Source: RDYZ01 sp964518905
GTDB taxonomy: Bacteria > Cyanobacteriota > Cyanobacteriia > Cyanobacteriales > Geitlerinemataceae
DNA: 64,000 nucleotides
Direction: 5' to 3'
Assembly (NCBI GenBank): GCA_964518905.1
Contig: CAZFJL010000014.1
Coordinates: 1-64,000, forward strand
Position 1 is the stretch's first letter, and each line of letters begins with the position of its first letter. The position numbers and the translations under genes are program-made. Positions 41,912-51,762 of the stretch are shown here, piece after piece. Below the pieces are notes generated by a model. That model did not search any database. It was not told where the DNA came from and saw only the letters and a list, made by a program, of their open reading frames with translations.

Positions 41912-42982
41912 CTAAACCTGAATATTCGCGGCAGAGGTGACGATCGCCAAATTGGCGCCAACGATCGCCGCGTCAATCGTTTCGGTCGTTGATGTCACGA
42001 CACCGAGATAGCGGTTCGTGGGCGCATAGAGAATATCGACGGCACTCCGGATAATCGGTGTCGCGCGACCATCGACCTCGATCGAGCCAAAATTAGCCGT
42101 GGATTGAATTAGCACGATATCGCTGGGGCTAAAAGTAGCGGTGGTCGCCAGGATGTAGACGCGATCGCCTTCGCTGGGCGTGAAATCTTCGATAATATCG
42201 GCGCTTTCGGGGCTGTTCGCCGTGGTCGCTTCCCGAAAGACAAACGCATCGGCTTCGAGGCCACCGTTGAGGCGATCGCGCCCAAAATCTCCCGTCAAAA
42301 TATCGCGACCTTTGCCGCCATACAGCACGTCGTCGCCCTGTCCGCCGTACAGCACATCCTCATCGTTATCGCCGATCAGCACATCATCGCCGCGATTTCC
42401 CGTGATGATATCGTTGCCTTCTTTGCCGTCGAGTAGGTCATCATCTCGCCCGCCCAAAATCCAATCGTCATCTTCGCCGCCGTCGATCGTGTCTTCGTCG
42501 GCATTACCAAACAGCGTATCGTCGCCATCTTTGCCAAAAATCACATCATCGCCATCGCGTCCCGCAAAAATATCGTCGCGATTGCTGCCGGTCGCGTAGT
42601 CATCCCGGTTCGTGCCGCGCGGATTATTGTCGCGGGAAAACGAGATGGTATTGAAGCCTTTGAGAATATCGCTCGTCGAGTTACGGCTGAAGCTATCGAT
42701 CACCGAGACGATCGGGTTGACCGAACTGATCGATCGCACCGGATTAACGTTAAATCGATCCACGACGATCGGGCTAGAACTGGTGACCGTCGTAAAACTG
42801 GGACGATCGCCAAGAATTTGCTCGGTAAACGTCAGTGGCTTAGTTTTGTCCGGGGCGAGGGTGAGACCTAGAAAGTCCGTCGCGGTTGTTGTCTTCGTCG
42901 CGATCTCTTTGGTGATGGGTGTTTTATCGATCGTCGTTGGATCAGGATCGCCGATCGTTAGTCGATTTTCAGTCGCGGCCAT
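41912..42982 (-). CDS. RTX-like calcium-binding repeat protein
   Basis: 356 residues. A low-complexity Thr/Ser-rich N-terminus without a classical signal peptide (1-120) is followed by about twelve nonapeptide repeats of the hemolysin type, GGxGxDxLx (about residues 127-245; for example GKDGDDTLFGNADEDTIDGGEDDDW), which bind Ca2+ and fold outside the cell, and a C-terminal domain of about 110 residues. Such proteins are usually type I secreted. No transporter genes are nearby. The function of the secreted protein is unknown. Confidence 0.85.
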   Translation of the reverse strand: MAATENRLTIGDPDPTTIDKTPITKEIATKTTTATDFLGLTLAPDKTKPLTFTEQILGDRPSFTTVTSSSPIVVDRFNVNPVRSISSVNPIVSVIDSFSRNSTSDILKGFNTISFSRDNNPRGTNRDDYATGSNRDDIFAGRDGDDVIFGKDGDDTLFGNADEDTIDGGEDDDWILGGRDDDLLDGKEGNDIITGNRGDDVLIGDNDEDVLYGGQGDDVLYGGKGRDILTGDFGRDRLNGGLEADAFVFREATTANSPESADIIEDFTPSEGDRVYILATTATFSPSDIVLIQSTANFGSIEVDGRATPIIRSAVDILYAPTNRYLGVVTSTTETIDAAIVGANLAIVTSAANIQV

Positions 42983-43142
42983 GGGGAGTACACAATGCTT
43001 TACCCCGATCGTAGGTAAAGATTGAGTAAGACAGAAAAAACCAAGTCAATTTTTGAACTGGCACAGGACTGTTTTAAGGTGAGTTTCGGTTAAACAAAAG
43101 CTCAAGCTTCTAACTTACATCGCGCGGGTTTTCGAGTTGGGC

Positions 43143-43157
43143 TAGGGGCTGTCATCA
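43143..43157. repeat. Solo end of the IS/MITE terminal repeat
   Basis: TAGGGGCTGTCATCA is identical over 16 bp (with the preceding C) to the left end of the MITE at 41768, but no partner end or interior is recognisable. It lies 6 bp beyond the stop codon of the pentapeptide gene at 43163. Confidence 0.6.
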
Positions 43158-43162
43158 TTGCT

Positions 43163-44125
43163 TTACGATCGACGCACCATATCAGGATCGGGCAATTTTG
43201 CGCCATCAAGCCGAGCGCGGTAGAGATTCGTATCGGTTAGATCGGCTCCGCTTAAATCGGCTCCGCTTAAATCCGCGTAGGACAAATCCGCGATCGCCAA
43301 CCGTGCATCCATCAGCTTGGCATCTCGCAGATTCGCGCCCCGCAACGAAGCTCCGCACAGATTCGCCGCCGAGAGATTGGTGTAGCTCAGATTCGCGCCG
43401 TCAAGTTTGGCGTACTGAAAATCAGCGCGACCCAGATTCGCTTGGGTGAGGTCAATCTGCTGTAAGCTTGCCCGCTCGGCTTTGACTTCACGCAAATCAG
43501 CGCCAATTAAACGCAAAATCCGATAGTTCAAATCGAGATTACGCAAATCGAAATTCTGGAAATTTCGTTCGCCCTGGTCGTAGCGCTCGCTGAGATAGCG
43601 GATGGGCTGATCGCTAGCCGTCGCGCTGGAGGGGGGCACACTCGCCGTGTTGGGCATTGGAACCGGGGAAAGATCGGGGCGATCGCTCGACGGTTTAGCG
43701 ACGATCGGTTCTTGTTCAATCAGCAACATGCCACTCGGAACCGGAGCGACTTCGAGCAATGAACCATCAAACGGATCGACACCTTGGCTAGGGCGATCGT
43801 CAGAACTCACCGGGATATTATCCAGCAGCGTTGGCGGCAGATACGTATCCGTCCCGTCCACGATGCTGTCTGGAGCTGGGGGGGTCACGACCGAGGTGCG
43901 ATCGATTGTCTTGGACGCATCAGACGCATCGGCCTGCGCGTTGTCCTCTTCCTTTGGCTTCTTGAGTAGATTGACCAAGCCAAACGACGAGGCCGGAGCC
44001 GCAACATAGCTAAACTTGCCCGACAATAGCCACGCCGCCAACCCGACAATCGACGCTAACAGCGTCACCGTGATCGCAATATCGATCCAGGTTAACTTTG
44101 GTTTATCCGTCTTTACATCCGACAT
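43163..44125 (-). CDS. Membrane-anchored pentapeptide-repeat protein
   Basis: 320 residues. One transmembrane helix near the N-terminus (about 13-33, IAITVTLLASIVGLAAWLL), then a Pro/Ser/Asp-rich linker (about 50-185), and a C-terminal block of about 24 pentapeptide repeats (ADLREV, ANLGRA, ANLCGA, ADLSGA) predicted to form a beta-helix. Topology suggests the repeats lie on the periplasmic or lumenal side. Function unknown. The calcium-binding gene downstream is on the same strand 180 bp away. Confidence 0.8.
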   Translation of the reverse strand: MSDVKTDKPKLTWIDIAITVTLLASIVGLAAWLLSGKFSYVAAPASSFGLVNLLKKPKEEDNAQADASDASKTIDRTSVVTPPAPDSIVDGTDTYLPPTLLDNIPVSSDDRPSQGVDPFDGSLLEVAPVPSGMLLIEQEPIVAKPSSDRPDLSPVPMPNTASVPPSSATASDQPIRYLSERYDQGERNFQNFDLRNLDLNYRILRLIGADLREVKAERASLQQIDLTQANLGRADFQYAKLDGANLSYTNLSAANLCGASLRGANLRDAKLMDARLAIADLSYADLSGADLSGADLTDTNLYRARLDGAKLPDPDMVRRS

Positions 44126-44261
44126 CGCCTTTCTCCCGATAACACTCTCGATGACCGTTGTTTATTGAAAGCGTGGCCAGCTTGGGCAAAGATACACCGC
44201 CGCAATTGGGGCGATCGGCGTCATCTTCACCCAAAAGATCACCTGTTCTCACGGGCGATCG

Positions 44262-45473
44262 TTACTGACCCGCTTGCTGCCGAGCGTAGTTTAGATTGGC
44301 GGGATAGCTGTTGAGGCGATCCTGCGCGATCGCATAATTCGGGCTTTCACTCGTTACAGCACCCATCTGATCGATCGCGGTCTCCCATAGGGTCGTGATC
44401 TCCGCCCACTCTGCGGCGGTTGTCGCAGACTGTGTGAGCTGCGCCGCTTTGGTTGCAGCGCTGACCGCCTCACGGAACGGATCGACTGCCGCAGGGCTAG
44501 GGGGGTCTGCGGGGGCCTCGTCATTCGCAGGGGACACCGGTGGAGTTTCTGCTACGGGGGCAGGAGCGGCTTCTGGCGCAGTGGCATCAGCCGTCGCGGC
44601 ATCATCACCGTCTACTGGATTGGCGGTGTCTTCGACAGCCTCTGGACTCGCGCTCTCAGGTGCGGGGGCTTCGGCGGGGGCTTCAGTTGCAACGGGAATA
44701 TCATCGGCGATCGCCGCTTCATCCCCCTCACGACCACCCAACCCCGGAATCAAATCTCCCACAACCGGCAGCCCCGCCAAGACTTCCGGTTTTTGGCTAT
44801 AGACGTAATACCCACCGAGCACCAAAGCCAAGAAAGCTAGGAGACCTAGCAATAAACCACCGGACTGCTTCGCCGGTTTGTCATCATTGTCGATGATGCC
44901 TTCGGCATCTTCCAGTGAATCGTCCGCTAGATCGTCGTTGTACGCCTCGGGATCATCATCGACAAAATCGGTGATCGACTCATTCGGCAGATGCGGCACA
45001 TCACTCGGCGTACTGTCGCTGTAATCGTCTTCGTCGAAGTAAGCGCCGTCATCGAGACTATTCGGCGCATCATCTCGATAAAAATCATCATCGAGGGGAT
45101 CGTCCGGTAACAAATCCTCGTCATCAAGACTATCCAGCGGCGAATCCATCGGCGCACTCATCGGCGCTGCCGCCATTGCAGCCTCTTCGTCGAGGATGAT
45201 GTCCTCTTGCCATACCGGTGTATCTTGGCCAACCTGACGCCCAAAGACTTTCACGGTGGCGATCGAGGCGATGCCCAGATTGGCCATCCCCTGACGCACG
45301 AAGCTAAGGGTGGCCTCGCGAGCGGGGACGTTTTCACCTTCAAGTAATACCTGGAGGCAGTTACCGTCGCGGCTGGCTTTTACGGAGATGCCCTTCGGCT
45401 CGGTCGAACGGTTCATCAGGGCTGCGATCGCTTTGGGATCACCCTGTCGAGCCTGTTCCATCAAGTTAGTCAT
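44262..45473 (-). CDS. Single-pass membrane protein with acidic linker, unknown function
   Basis: 403 residues. The N-terminal domain (1-90; QARQGDPKAIAALMNRSTEPKGISVKASRDGNCLQVLLEGENVPA) is a pattern I associate with several cyanobacterial membrane proteins, without known function. Residues 95-205 are an Asp/Ser-rich acidic linker, a transmembrane helix lies at about 208-226 (LLGLLAFLALVLGGYYVYS), and an Ala/Pro/Glu-rich linker leads to a helical C-terminal domain (about 330-403; AAEWAEITTLWETAIDQMGAV...AQDRLNSYPANLNYARQQ) that resembles a TPR-like pair. Probably a scaffold. Confidence 0.7.
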   Translation of the reverse strand: MTNLMEQARQGDPKAIAALMNRSTEPKGISVKASRDGNCLQVLLEGENVPAREATLSFVRQGMANLGIASIATVKVFGRQVGQDTPVWQEDIILDEEAAMAAAPMSAPMDSPLDSLDDEDLLPDDPLDDDFYRDDAPNSLDDGAYFDEDDYSDSTPSDVPHLPNESITDFVDDDPEAYNDDLADDSLEDAEGIIDNDDKPAKQSGGLLLGLLAFLALVLGGYYVYSQKPEVLAGLPVVGDLIPGLGGREGDEAAIADDIPVATEAPAEAPAPESASPEAVEDTANPVDGDDAATADATAPEAAPAPVAETPPVSPANDEAPADPPSPAAVDPFREAVSAATKAAQLTQSATTAAEWAEITTLWETAIDQMGAVTSESPNYAIAQDRLNSYPANLNYARQQAGQ

Positions 45474-46141
45474 GACGATCGAGCTACTGAACTGAATCTA
45501 AGCGGGAGCATGACTCATAAGCGTATAAAGCTTACAAGCAGTGCGATACGAAAGCAGAGTCTCGAACGATGGGTCTAACTGCGCGATGAATATCCCTAGG
45601 AGATAACGTCGCGCGAGTACGGATCGCATCAGGGTGATGGCTTCGTCTCACCGAGCTCTGATTTTCGTGTCCCATCATACCTTAACGATTTTGTGACGGT
45701 GAAGATGATCTGGTTTGCCTGAGGTTTCCGTGCCGTTTGCTTAAGGTTCCGCCACAACGAGTGGGAGGTTACAGCACGTTAGTACTCATAAAAAATCAGG
45801 CCGATCGATGCCGATCGCACGTAGATCGGTCGATTTGCTAGCGTTGATCCCCGATTACGCCAGATGTATGAGCAATTACAACAAGGAACGATCCCGGTCA
45901 ATGTAATATTTAGTCAATTCAAGATATCAAGCAACTTTAAAAACTGTGAATGATGATTCATTCCGATGGTGCATCTAGGCACAGTTTTAAGGAAGGCGAT
46001 CAATGGTGCTTACGAGAGTTGTGGCCATCATCACCACGATCCTACGGGTTTGACTCAACCTCTCAGACCCCGTTCAGTTACCCCCTGATCTGTCGCCCGT
46101 CGCCTGCTTCTGTGACATCTCTACTTTAAGGTCTCGAAATC
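45474..46141. other. 667-bp intergenic region upstream of the GH57 gene
   Basis: No open frame with a credible start, no tRNA and no terminator-like hairpin is seen. The region is divergent between the 403-residue membrane protein (minus) and the GH57 enzyme (plus) and should hold both promoters. A T/A-rich block at about 45900-45960 is the likeliest promoter zone. A trans-acting RNA cannot be excluded. Confidence 0.5.
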
Positions 46142-47725
46142 ATGTCTATCGGCTACGTTGCCTTAGTCCTACACGCCCACCTCCCCTTCGTCAGACACCC
46201 TGAAAGCGACTATGTCCTCGAAGAAGAGTGGCTCTACGAAGCGATTACGGAAACGTATATCCCACTCTTACGTGTCTTCGACGGCCTCAAGCGCGATGGC
46301 ATCGATTTCAAGATCACGATGAGCATGACGCCGCCGCTGGTGTCGATGCTGGGCGATCCACTGCTGCAAGAGCGCTACATTGATCACCTGTCGCAGCTCG
46401 AAAAGCTGATTTCGCTGGAGATTGATCGCCACGAATTTAACGGCCACATGAAGTACTTGGCGGAATATTACGCCAATGAATTCGCCGAAACGCGCCGCAT
46501 CTGGGAGCAGTACGACGGCAATCTAATCAAAGCCTTCAAGCAATACCTCGATAGCAATAACCTCGAAATCATCACCTGTGGTGCAACTCACGGCTATTTG
46601 CCGTTGATGAAAATGTATCCGCAGGCGGTGTGGGCGCAGCTTCAGGTGGCTTGCGAAAGTTATGAGGAGAATTTCGGGCGAGCGCCGCAAGGTATTTGGC
46701 TACCGGAGTGCGCTTACTACGAGGGCTTAGAGCGCATGGTGGCCGATGCGGGCTTGCGCTACTTCCTGACGGATGGTCACGGCATTCTCTACGCCCGTCC
46801 ACGTCCGCGCTACGGAACCTATGCGCCAATCTTTACCGAGAGCGGTGTGGCGGTGTTTGCTCGCGATCGTGAGTCGTCGCAGCAGGTTTGGTCGTCGAAG
46901 GTGGGCTATCCCGGTGCGGTGGAGTATCGCGAATTTTATAAAGATCTCGGCTGGGATGCCGACTATGACTACATCAAGCCGTTCATTATGCCCAACGGCG
47001 AACGGAAAAATACCGGCATCAAATACCACAAAATCACCAGTAAGGACGGCGGCGAAAAAGGACTATACGATCCCTACTGGGCAAAGGAAAAGTCCGCTGA
47101 ACACGCGGCCAACTTTATGCACAACCGCCAAAGCCAGGTCGAGCACCTGAACGCGATGATGGGACGTGATCCGATCGTGGTTTCGCCCTACGACGCGGAG
47201 CTGTTCGGTCACTGGTGGTACGAAGGCCCCTGGTTTATCGATTATCTCTTCCGTAAATCTTGGCACGACCAAGGCACGTATCAGATGACCCACCTGGCGG
47301 ACTATCTGCGATCGAACCCGACGCAGCAAGTCTGCCGCCCGTCGCAGTCGAGCTGGGGTTACAAGGGCTTCCATGAATACTGGTTGAACCAAACCAATGC
47401 CTGGATTTATCCCCACTTGCACAAGGGTGCGGAACGGATGATCGAGTTGAGCTACCGCGATCCGGCGGATGAGCTGGAGTTGCGGGCGCTGAATCAGGTG
47501 GCGCGGGAGTTGTTGCTGGCGCAGTCGTCGGATTGGGCATTCATCATGCGGACGGGGACGATGGTTCCCTATGCGGTGCGCCGGACGCGATCGCACCTGA
47601 TGCGTCTCGAAAAGCTCTACGACGATATTAAAGCGGGCGAAATCGATTCGGGTTGGTTGGAAAAAGTGGAGGAAATGGACAACATTTTCCCCAATATCAA
47701 TTACAAGGTCTATCGACCGCTTTAA
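46142..47725 (+). CDS. GH57 1,4-alpha-glucan branching enzyme
   Basis: 527 residues, the usual length of GH57 branching enzymes. The N-terminal catalytic barrel starts GYVALVLHAHLPFVRHP (motif 1 HAHLPF). The nucleophile is Glu189 (WLPECAYYE) and the acid/base Asp351 (SPYDAELFGHWWYEGP). The C-terminal DUF1957 helical domain includes QSSWGYKGFHEYWLNQTNAWIYPHLHKGAERM. The enzyme creates alpha-1,6 branches in glycogen in the cytosol. Cyanobacteria often carry it beside a GH13 branching enzyme. ATG at 46142. A hairpin follows the gene. Confidence 0.93.
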   Translation: MSIGYVALVLHAHLPFVRHPESDYVLEEEWLYEAITETYIPLLRVFDGLKRDGIDFKITMSMTPPLVSMLGDPLLQERYIDHLSQLEKLISLEIDRHEFNGHMKYLAEYYANEFAETRRIWEQYDGNLIKAFKQYLDSNNLEIITCGATHGYLPLMKMYPQAVWAQLQVACESYEENFGRAPQGIWLPECAYYEGLERMVADAGLRYFLTDGHGILYARPRPRYGTYAPIFTESGVAVFARDRESSQQVWSSKVGYPGAVEYREFYKDLGWDADYDYIKPFIMPNGERKNTGIKYHKITSKDGGEKGLYDPYWAKEKSAEHAANFMHNRQSQVEHLNAMMGRDPIVVSPYDAELFGHWWYEGPWFIDYLFRKSWHDQGTYQMTHLADYLRSNPTQQVCRPSQSSWGYKGFHEYWLNQTNAWIYPHLHKGAERMIELSYRDPADELELRALNQVARELLLAQSSDWAFIMRTGTMVPYAVRRTRSHLMRLEKLYDDIKAGEIDSGWLEKVEEMDNIFPNINYKVYRPL

Positions 47726-47776
47726 TGAATAGCCGATCGAGAAACCTAAGTCGGCCAACCAATAAATCGTCAACTC

Positions 47777-47809
47777 AGACCTTTGAGGTTTTCAAAATCT
47801 CAAAGGTCT
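47777..47809 (+). terminator. Hairpin after the GH57 gene
   Basis: Arms AGACCTTTGAG and CTCAAAGGTCT pair perfectly over 11 bp and enclose a short T4/A4 segment. There is no T-run after it on either strand, so termination efficiency is uncertain. It lies about 50 bp after the GH57 stop. Confidence 0.5.
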
Positions 47810-48026
47810 CACTCTCTTCGATCTATCTAGTTTTAGACTAGGGCTACTAAAACACGACTCGAAAACATCTTTTGTCTATATTAATTGTGCTGTCCTTTCT
47901 CGTTCAGAACTGACGCATGGATCAGTGAAAAGTCTTACAGCACAATCGGTGTATTACCAGAATGTCCCTACAAACTTCGATATTTTGCGTCAGTTGGATC
48001 GTTGTTAATCGCGTTAGCTGAATATC

Positions 48027-48161
48027 TTAAGGAGCCATGTGATAAACGTAAAAGATAAAACCGCTAATCACAGAAATTGCGCCAACCGGGCCACCAAAGA
48101 CAAGCGCGATCGCAAAATAGCCAGTGATACCGCCAAGAACCCACAATAGTGATTCATCCAT
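48027..48161 (-). CDS. Small hydrophobic protein, unknown function
   Basis: 44 residues beginning MDESLLWVLGGITGYFAIALVFGGPVG, with two hydrophobic stretches (about 5-22 and 25-40) and ending FYVYHMAP. It is carved from a longer open frame because the upstream part looks non-coding. Low GC at the edges and lack of an obvious ribosome site leave it uncertain. It lies alone between the GH57 enzyme and menB. Confidence 0.45.
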   Translation of the reverse strand: MDESLLWVLGGITGYFAIALVFGGPVGAISVISGFIFYVYHMAP

Positions 48162-48379
48162 AACAAGTGTGAACCACGATCGGGAATGAAATCCGCGTAG
48201 TTCTCTTAACTCTATTGTCAGTATCTTTACTGAGGAATGGGGGCGAAATCTTTTAATAGCATGAGGATCGTTACTCAACGTGTTGAAACGATACACAGAC
48301 AACGACACATAGACGGACTGCCGGTTCTTTGCTTCAATCGACTGTCCGCGATCGCACTATCCCCATCTTCTGCCACGCC

Positions 48380-49213
48380 ATGAACGTCACCTGGGAAACC
48401 GCCAAAACCTACGACGACATCCTCTACGAAAAAATCGACGGCATCGCCAAAATCACGATTAATCGACCCCACAAGCGCAACGCCTTTCGCCCGCAGACTG
48501 TGTTTGAGCTCTACGATGCGTTTTGCGATGCCCGTGAGGATACCTCGATCGGGGTGGTGCTACTGACGGGCGCGGGGCCGCATACTGACGGGAAATATGC
48601 CTTTTGCTCCGGGGGCGATCAGAGTGTGCGCGGTCATGCGGGCTACGTGGACGATATCGGGATTCCGCGCCTGAATGTGCTGGATTTACAGCGGTTGATT
48701 CGATCGATGCCCAAGGTGGTGATCGCGCTGGTGGCGGGCTACGCGATCGGCGGCGGTCATGTGTTGCATTTGATCTGTGATCTGTCGATCGCGGCAGATA
48801 ACGCCATTTTTGGTCAGACGGGGCCAAAGGTGGGCAGCTTTGACGGGGGATTTGGTGCGGGCTATTTGGCGCGGTGTGTGGGTCAGAAAAAGGCGCGGGA
48901 AATCTGGTTTCTCTGTCGGCAGTATGATGCGAATGAAGCGCTGGAGATGGGCTTGGTGAATACGGTGGTCGATGTTGATCAGCTCGAAGCCGAGGGTGTG
49001 AAATGGGCGCAGGAGGTGCTGCAACATAGCCCGATCGCGATTCGCTGTCTTAAATCTGCGTTTAATGCCGACTGTGACGGACAGGCCGGAGTGCAAGAGC
49101 TGGCGGGTAACGCGACGCTGCTGTACTACATGACCGAGGAAGGCGCGGAAGGCAAACAGGCGTTTCTCGACAAACGCAAACCGGATTTTCGCCAATATCC
49201 CTGGCTGCCATAA
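48380..49213 (+). CDS. menB: 1,4-dihydroxy-2-naphthoyl-CoA synthase MenB
   Basis: 277 residues of the crotonase superfamily, catalysing the Dieckmann-type ring closure of o-succinylbenzoyl-CoA in phylloquinone (vitamin K1) biosynthesis; phylloquinone is the A1 acceptor of photosystem I. Family words: ITINRPHKRNAFRP, the oxyanion-hole region FCSGGDQSVRG, IALVAGYAIGGGHVLHLICDLSIA, GQTGPKVGSFDGGFGAGYLAR and the C-terminal KRKPDFRQYPWLP. The ATG at 48380 (MNVTWETAKTYDDI) fits MenB better than an upstream start at 48329. A small hairpin with a T-run follows. Confidence 0.95.
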   Translation: MNVTWETAKTYDDILYEKIDGIAKITINRPHKRNAFRPQTVFELYDAFCDAREDTSIGVVLLTGAGPHTDGKYAFCSGGDQSVRGHAGYVDDIGIPRLNVLDLQRLIRSMPKVVIALVAGYAIGGGHVLHLICDLSIAADNAIFGQTGPKVGSFDGGFGAGYLARCVGQKKAREIWFLCRQYDANEALEMGLVNTVVDVDQLEAEGVKWAQEVLQHSPIAIRCLKSAFNADCDGQAGVQELAGNATLLYYMTEEGAEGKQAFLDKRKPDFRQYPWLP

Positions 49214-49289
49214 TGGCCATGATCGAAATCCTCCACGACGGCAGAATTCAGAGTGGATCGGGGATCACACTAGGGGATCACGCTTTGAT

Positions 49290-49309
49290 ACGTTTCTGAA
49301 ACGTTTTTT
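49290..49309 (+). terminator. Possible terminator of menB
   Basis: A 6-bp stem ACGTTT/AAACGT with a 3-nt loop followed by six T (ACGTTCTG-type core, 49290-49309), about 77 bp after the menB stop. The stem is short, so the call is moderate. Confidence 0.45.
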
Positions 49310-49477
49310 GACGCTTTTGCCTAACCGCTGAGATCGCTCTACGTTTCCGGTAAGGTATGTAGATACCGTTAGGCGACTCTCGTCGGTTTTACCGGCAAGC
49401 ACTGAGTCCAGTATTTAGACGGTGATCCATTCCCCACATTCTCGATGGTGTCGGCGCGACGTCGATTCACGATTTAA

Positions 49478-51688
49478 ATGAGGCTAAACACTTCCATCCT
49501 GGAAGACTTGCTAGCGGCCTTGCCGCATCTGAAACCTCAGATCTACTTCAAATCATCGCTGGTGGCTCTGTCCCATGCGATGGAAGATCAGATCTTGGCG
49601 AGTTCGAGTGACGATATGCCACTGGCGATCGCCACGTTTCAGAGCGAGCGCTTCTATCGCCTCGAAGCGGGTCGTTATGCTCGCATTGCCAGACTGACGC
49701 CCCAGGTTTACGTCTTGTCAGCCCCGGAAACAGAATTCCAGAGCGGCACGCGCGGTTACGAAACGATCGCCTTTGATCCCAGCGAACCGCTGAGTCGCGA
49801 ATGGAATTTGGTCGTGCTATCGGAGCGCTACGGGTCTTGCCTGGTGTGCGAAGAGCGCACCCACATGCCGACAGCCTCCGCTCCCCTGCTCGCCAATGCC
49901 AGCCCCGACGCCGATCCCGTACGACGGTTTGAAGGGATTTGGACGTTTGACCGCGATGTGGTAGTTCGTGCAGCGGATTTACTGTTGCAACGGATTGAGA
50001 CCTATCGTCCCGAATTGGCCGAGAAAACCGCTGAAGCCCGCGATCGCTACGGCATTACCCAGCGCCTCGACTGTCTCGCCGCCAAAACCTGCGATCCGAC
50101 CCAACCGCCGATCGATCTCGATCGCGCCTTGATGGGAATCGACCCCGAACCCTTCGCAGAACGACTTATTTCATACCTGCAAGCGGGACAATATAAACTC
50201 CTCAAAGCCTATCGATCAATCTCGGCGCAGGAACGCAAAGAGCGGCTGATTAATACGATCGTCTCGACAATTCGGAGCTCGCTCGATACCGGGGCGATTC
50301 TCGATACCGCCGTGCGCGAAATTGGCCAAGCACTGAGCGCCGATCGCTGCATTATCTATCGCTGTCGGATGCTCGATCGCGAGGCGACGATCGAGCATGA
50401 ATACTGCACCGAAGCCATTCAATCGCTCAAGGGACGGATTTGGACACTCGTCGATAACCCCTTATTTCATGGGGTAATGGATGCCAAAGAAGCCGTTTTT
50501 CTCGAAGATACCAGTGGCTTAACCACGACCAAGTCACGCATCGTAACGCAAATTTTGAATCGGCTGAATGCAGCGGATACCTCTTTTCACAAAACCATCG
50601 ATCAGTATTCAATTCGGGCCTGGTTGATGGTTCCAGTGCTCTATCAAGGTCAAATCCTGGGCTTAGTGGAGCTACACCAGTGTCATGCCTCGTCGAGTTC
50701 CTGGACTCGCGAAGAAGTCGAGCTGGTCGCGACGATCGCCACGCAGATTGGTACAGCGCTGATCCAGGCCGAAACCCACGAACACCTCGAAGAATTAAAC
50801 GAACAGCTCGAAGCTCTCGAACGGACGCGCAGCAACCTGATCGCGATCACCGGTCATGAACTGCGGACGCCGCTGTCTACGATTCAAATCTGCCTCGAAA
50901 GTTTGGCGAATGAGCCGGATATGCCGGAAGAGTTGCGACAGGTGATGCTCACGACCGCGCTCACGGATGCAGAACGCTTACGGGAACTGGTGCAGGATTT
51001 TCTGACGCTATCGCGCTTTGAAAGTGGTCGGGTCGAATGGACGTGGGAGCCGCTGGCATTGCGCGAATGCGTCGATCTGGCGCGTAGTAGTTTGCATACG
51101 TACGATGCGAGCAAGCCCGTGCCTCAGGTTGAGGTCGATCTCGAAGAGGGGCTGCCGTTTGTCAGTGCCGACGGTGAATGGTTGGTTCAGGTTCTGAGTA
51201 AGCTACTCGACAATGCCTGTAAATTCACGCCAAAAACGGGGACGATTTTGATTAAAGCTCGGTTTCGATCGCCTCAAGAGCTCGCAAGCGCCACGGATTC
51301 GGCCTCCAAAGCTCAACAGACGGCGATCAAATCAGCAGAAACACTCGCGGATAATTCCCCGCTTGGGAAAATTGAAGTCACGGTATCGGATACGGGACGG
51401 GGCATCGAACCCGATCGGCTGGAAATTATCTTCGAGCGGTTTTATCAAGAGGAAGGAGCGTTGCAGCGTAGCGTCGGTGGAACCGGTCTCGGTCTCGCGA
51501 TTTGTCGTCAGGCCGTCGGGCGGTGGGGCGGCATGATTTGGGCTGAGTCGGAAGGTAAAGATCGCGGCAGTCAGTTTCATTTCACGATTCCCGTCGCGGA
51601 TCTCACCCAAACGACGAGCCAAGAGTCACGCACTGTGGGGGGTACATCGCTATCGCGAGCCTATAGCGCGTCGTATCGTCAACGCTGA
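49478..51688 (+). CDS. DICT-GAF sensor histidine kinase
   Basis: 736 residues, no transmembrane segment. The N-terminal region (about 1-190) matches the DICT sensory domain found with GGDEF, EAL and histidine kinase proteins in cyanobacteria (FKSSLVALSHAMEDQIL, FQSERFYRLEAGRYARIA, SCLVCEE). A GAF domain follows (about 255-430; LDTAVREIGQALSADRCIIYRC, LMVPVLYQGQILGLVELHQC), then a coiled coil, HisKA with His460 (ITGHELRTPLSTI) and HATPase_c (DNACKFTPKTG, DTGRGIEPD, GTGLGLAICRQAV). Possibly a light- or redox-responsive cytosolic kinase; its response regulator is not adjacent. Confidence 0.9.
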   Translation: MRLNTSILEDLLAALPHLKPQIYFKSSLVALSHAMEDQILASSSDDMPLAIATFQSERFYRLEAGRYARIARLTPQVYVLSAPETEFQSGTRGYETIAFDPSEPLSREWNLVVLSERYGSCLVCEERTHMPTASAPLLANASPDADPVRRFEGIWTFDRDVVVRAADLLLQRIETYRPELAEKTAEARDRYGITQRLDCLAAKTCDPTQPPIDLDRALMGIDPEPFAERLISYLQAGQYKLLKAYRSISAQERKERLINTIVSTIRSSLDTGAILDTAVREIGQALSADRCIIYRCRMLDREATIEHEYCTEAIQSLKGRIWTLVDNPLFHGVMDAKEAVFLEDTSGLTTTKSRIVTQILNRLNAADTSFHKTIDQYSIRAWLMVPVLYQGQILGLVELHQCHASSSSWTREEVELVATIATQIGTALIQAETHEHLEELNEQLEALERTRSNLIAITGHELRTPLSTIQICLESLANEPDMPEELRQVMLTTALTDAERLRELVQDFLTLSRFESGRVEWTWEPLALRECVDLARSSLHTYDASKPVPQVEVDLEEGLPFVSADGEWLVQVLSKLLDNACKFTPKTGTILIKARFRSPQELASATDSASKAQQTAIKSAETLADNSPLGKIEVTVSDTGRGIEPDRLEIIFERFYQEEGALQRSVGGTGLGLAICRQAVGRWGGMIWAESEGKDRGSQFHFTIPVADLTQTTSQESRTVGGTSLSRAYSASYRQR

Positions 51689-51762
51689 TTAATGCTGATC
51701 AACGTTGATTTCAGTTGATTTCAGTTGGATTGATTGCAGGTTGAATTCTGGAACGGTAGATC

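Noticed and set aside
47063..47773. 236-codon open frame antisense to the GH57 enzyme
   Set aside because: Fully overlaps a strongly conserved enzyme on the other strand, with no domain of its own.
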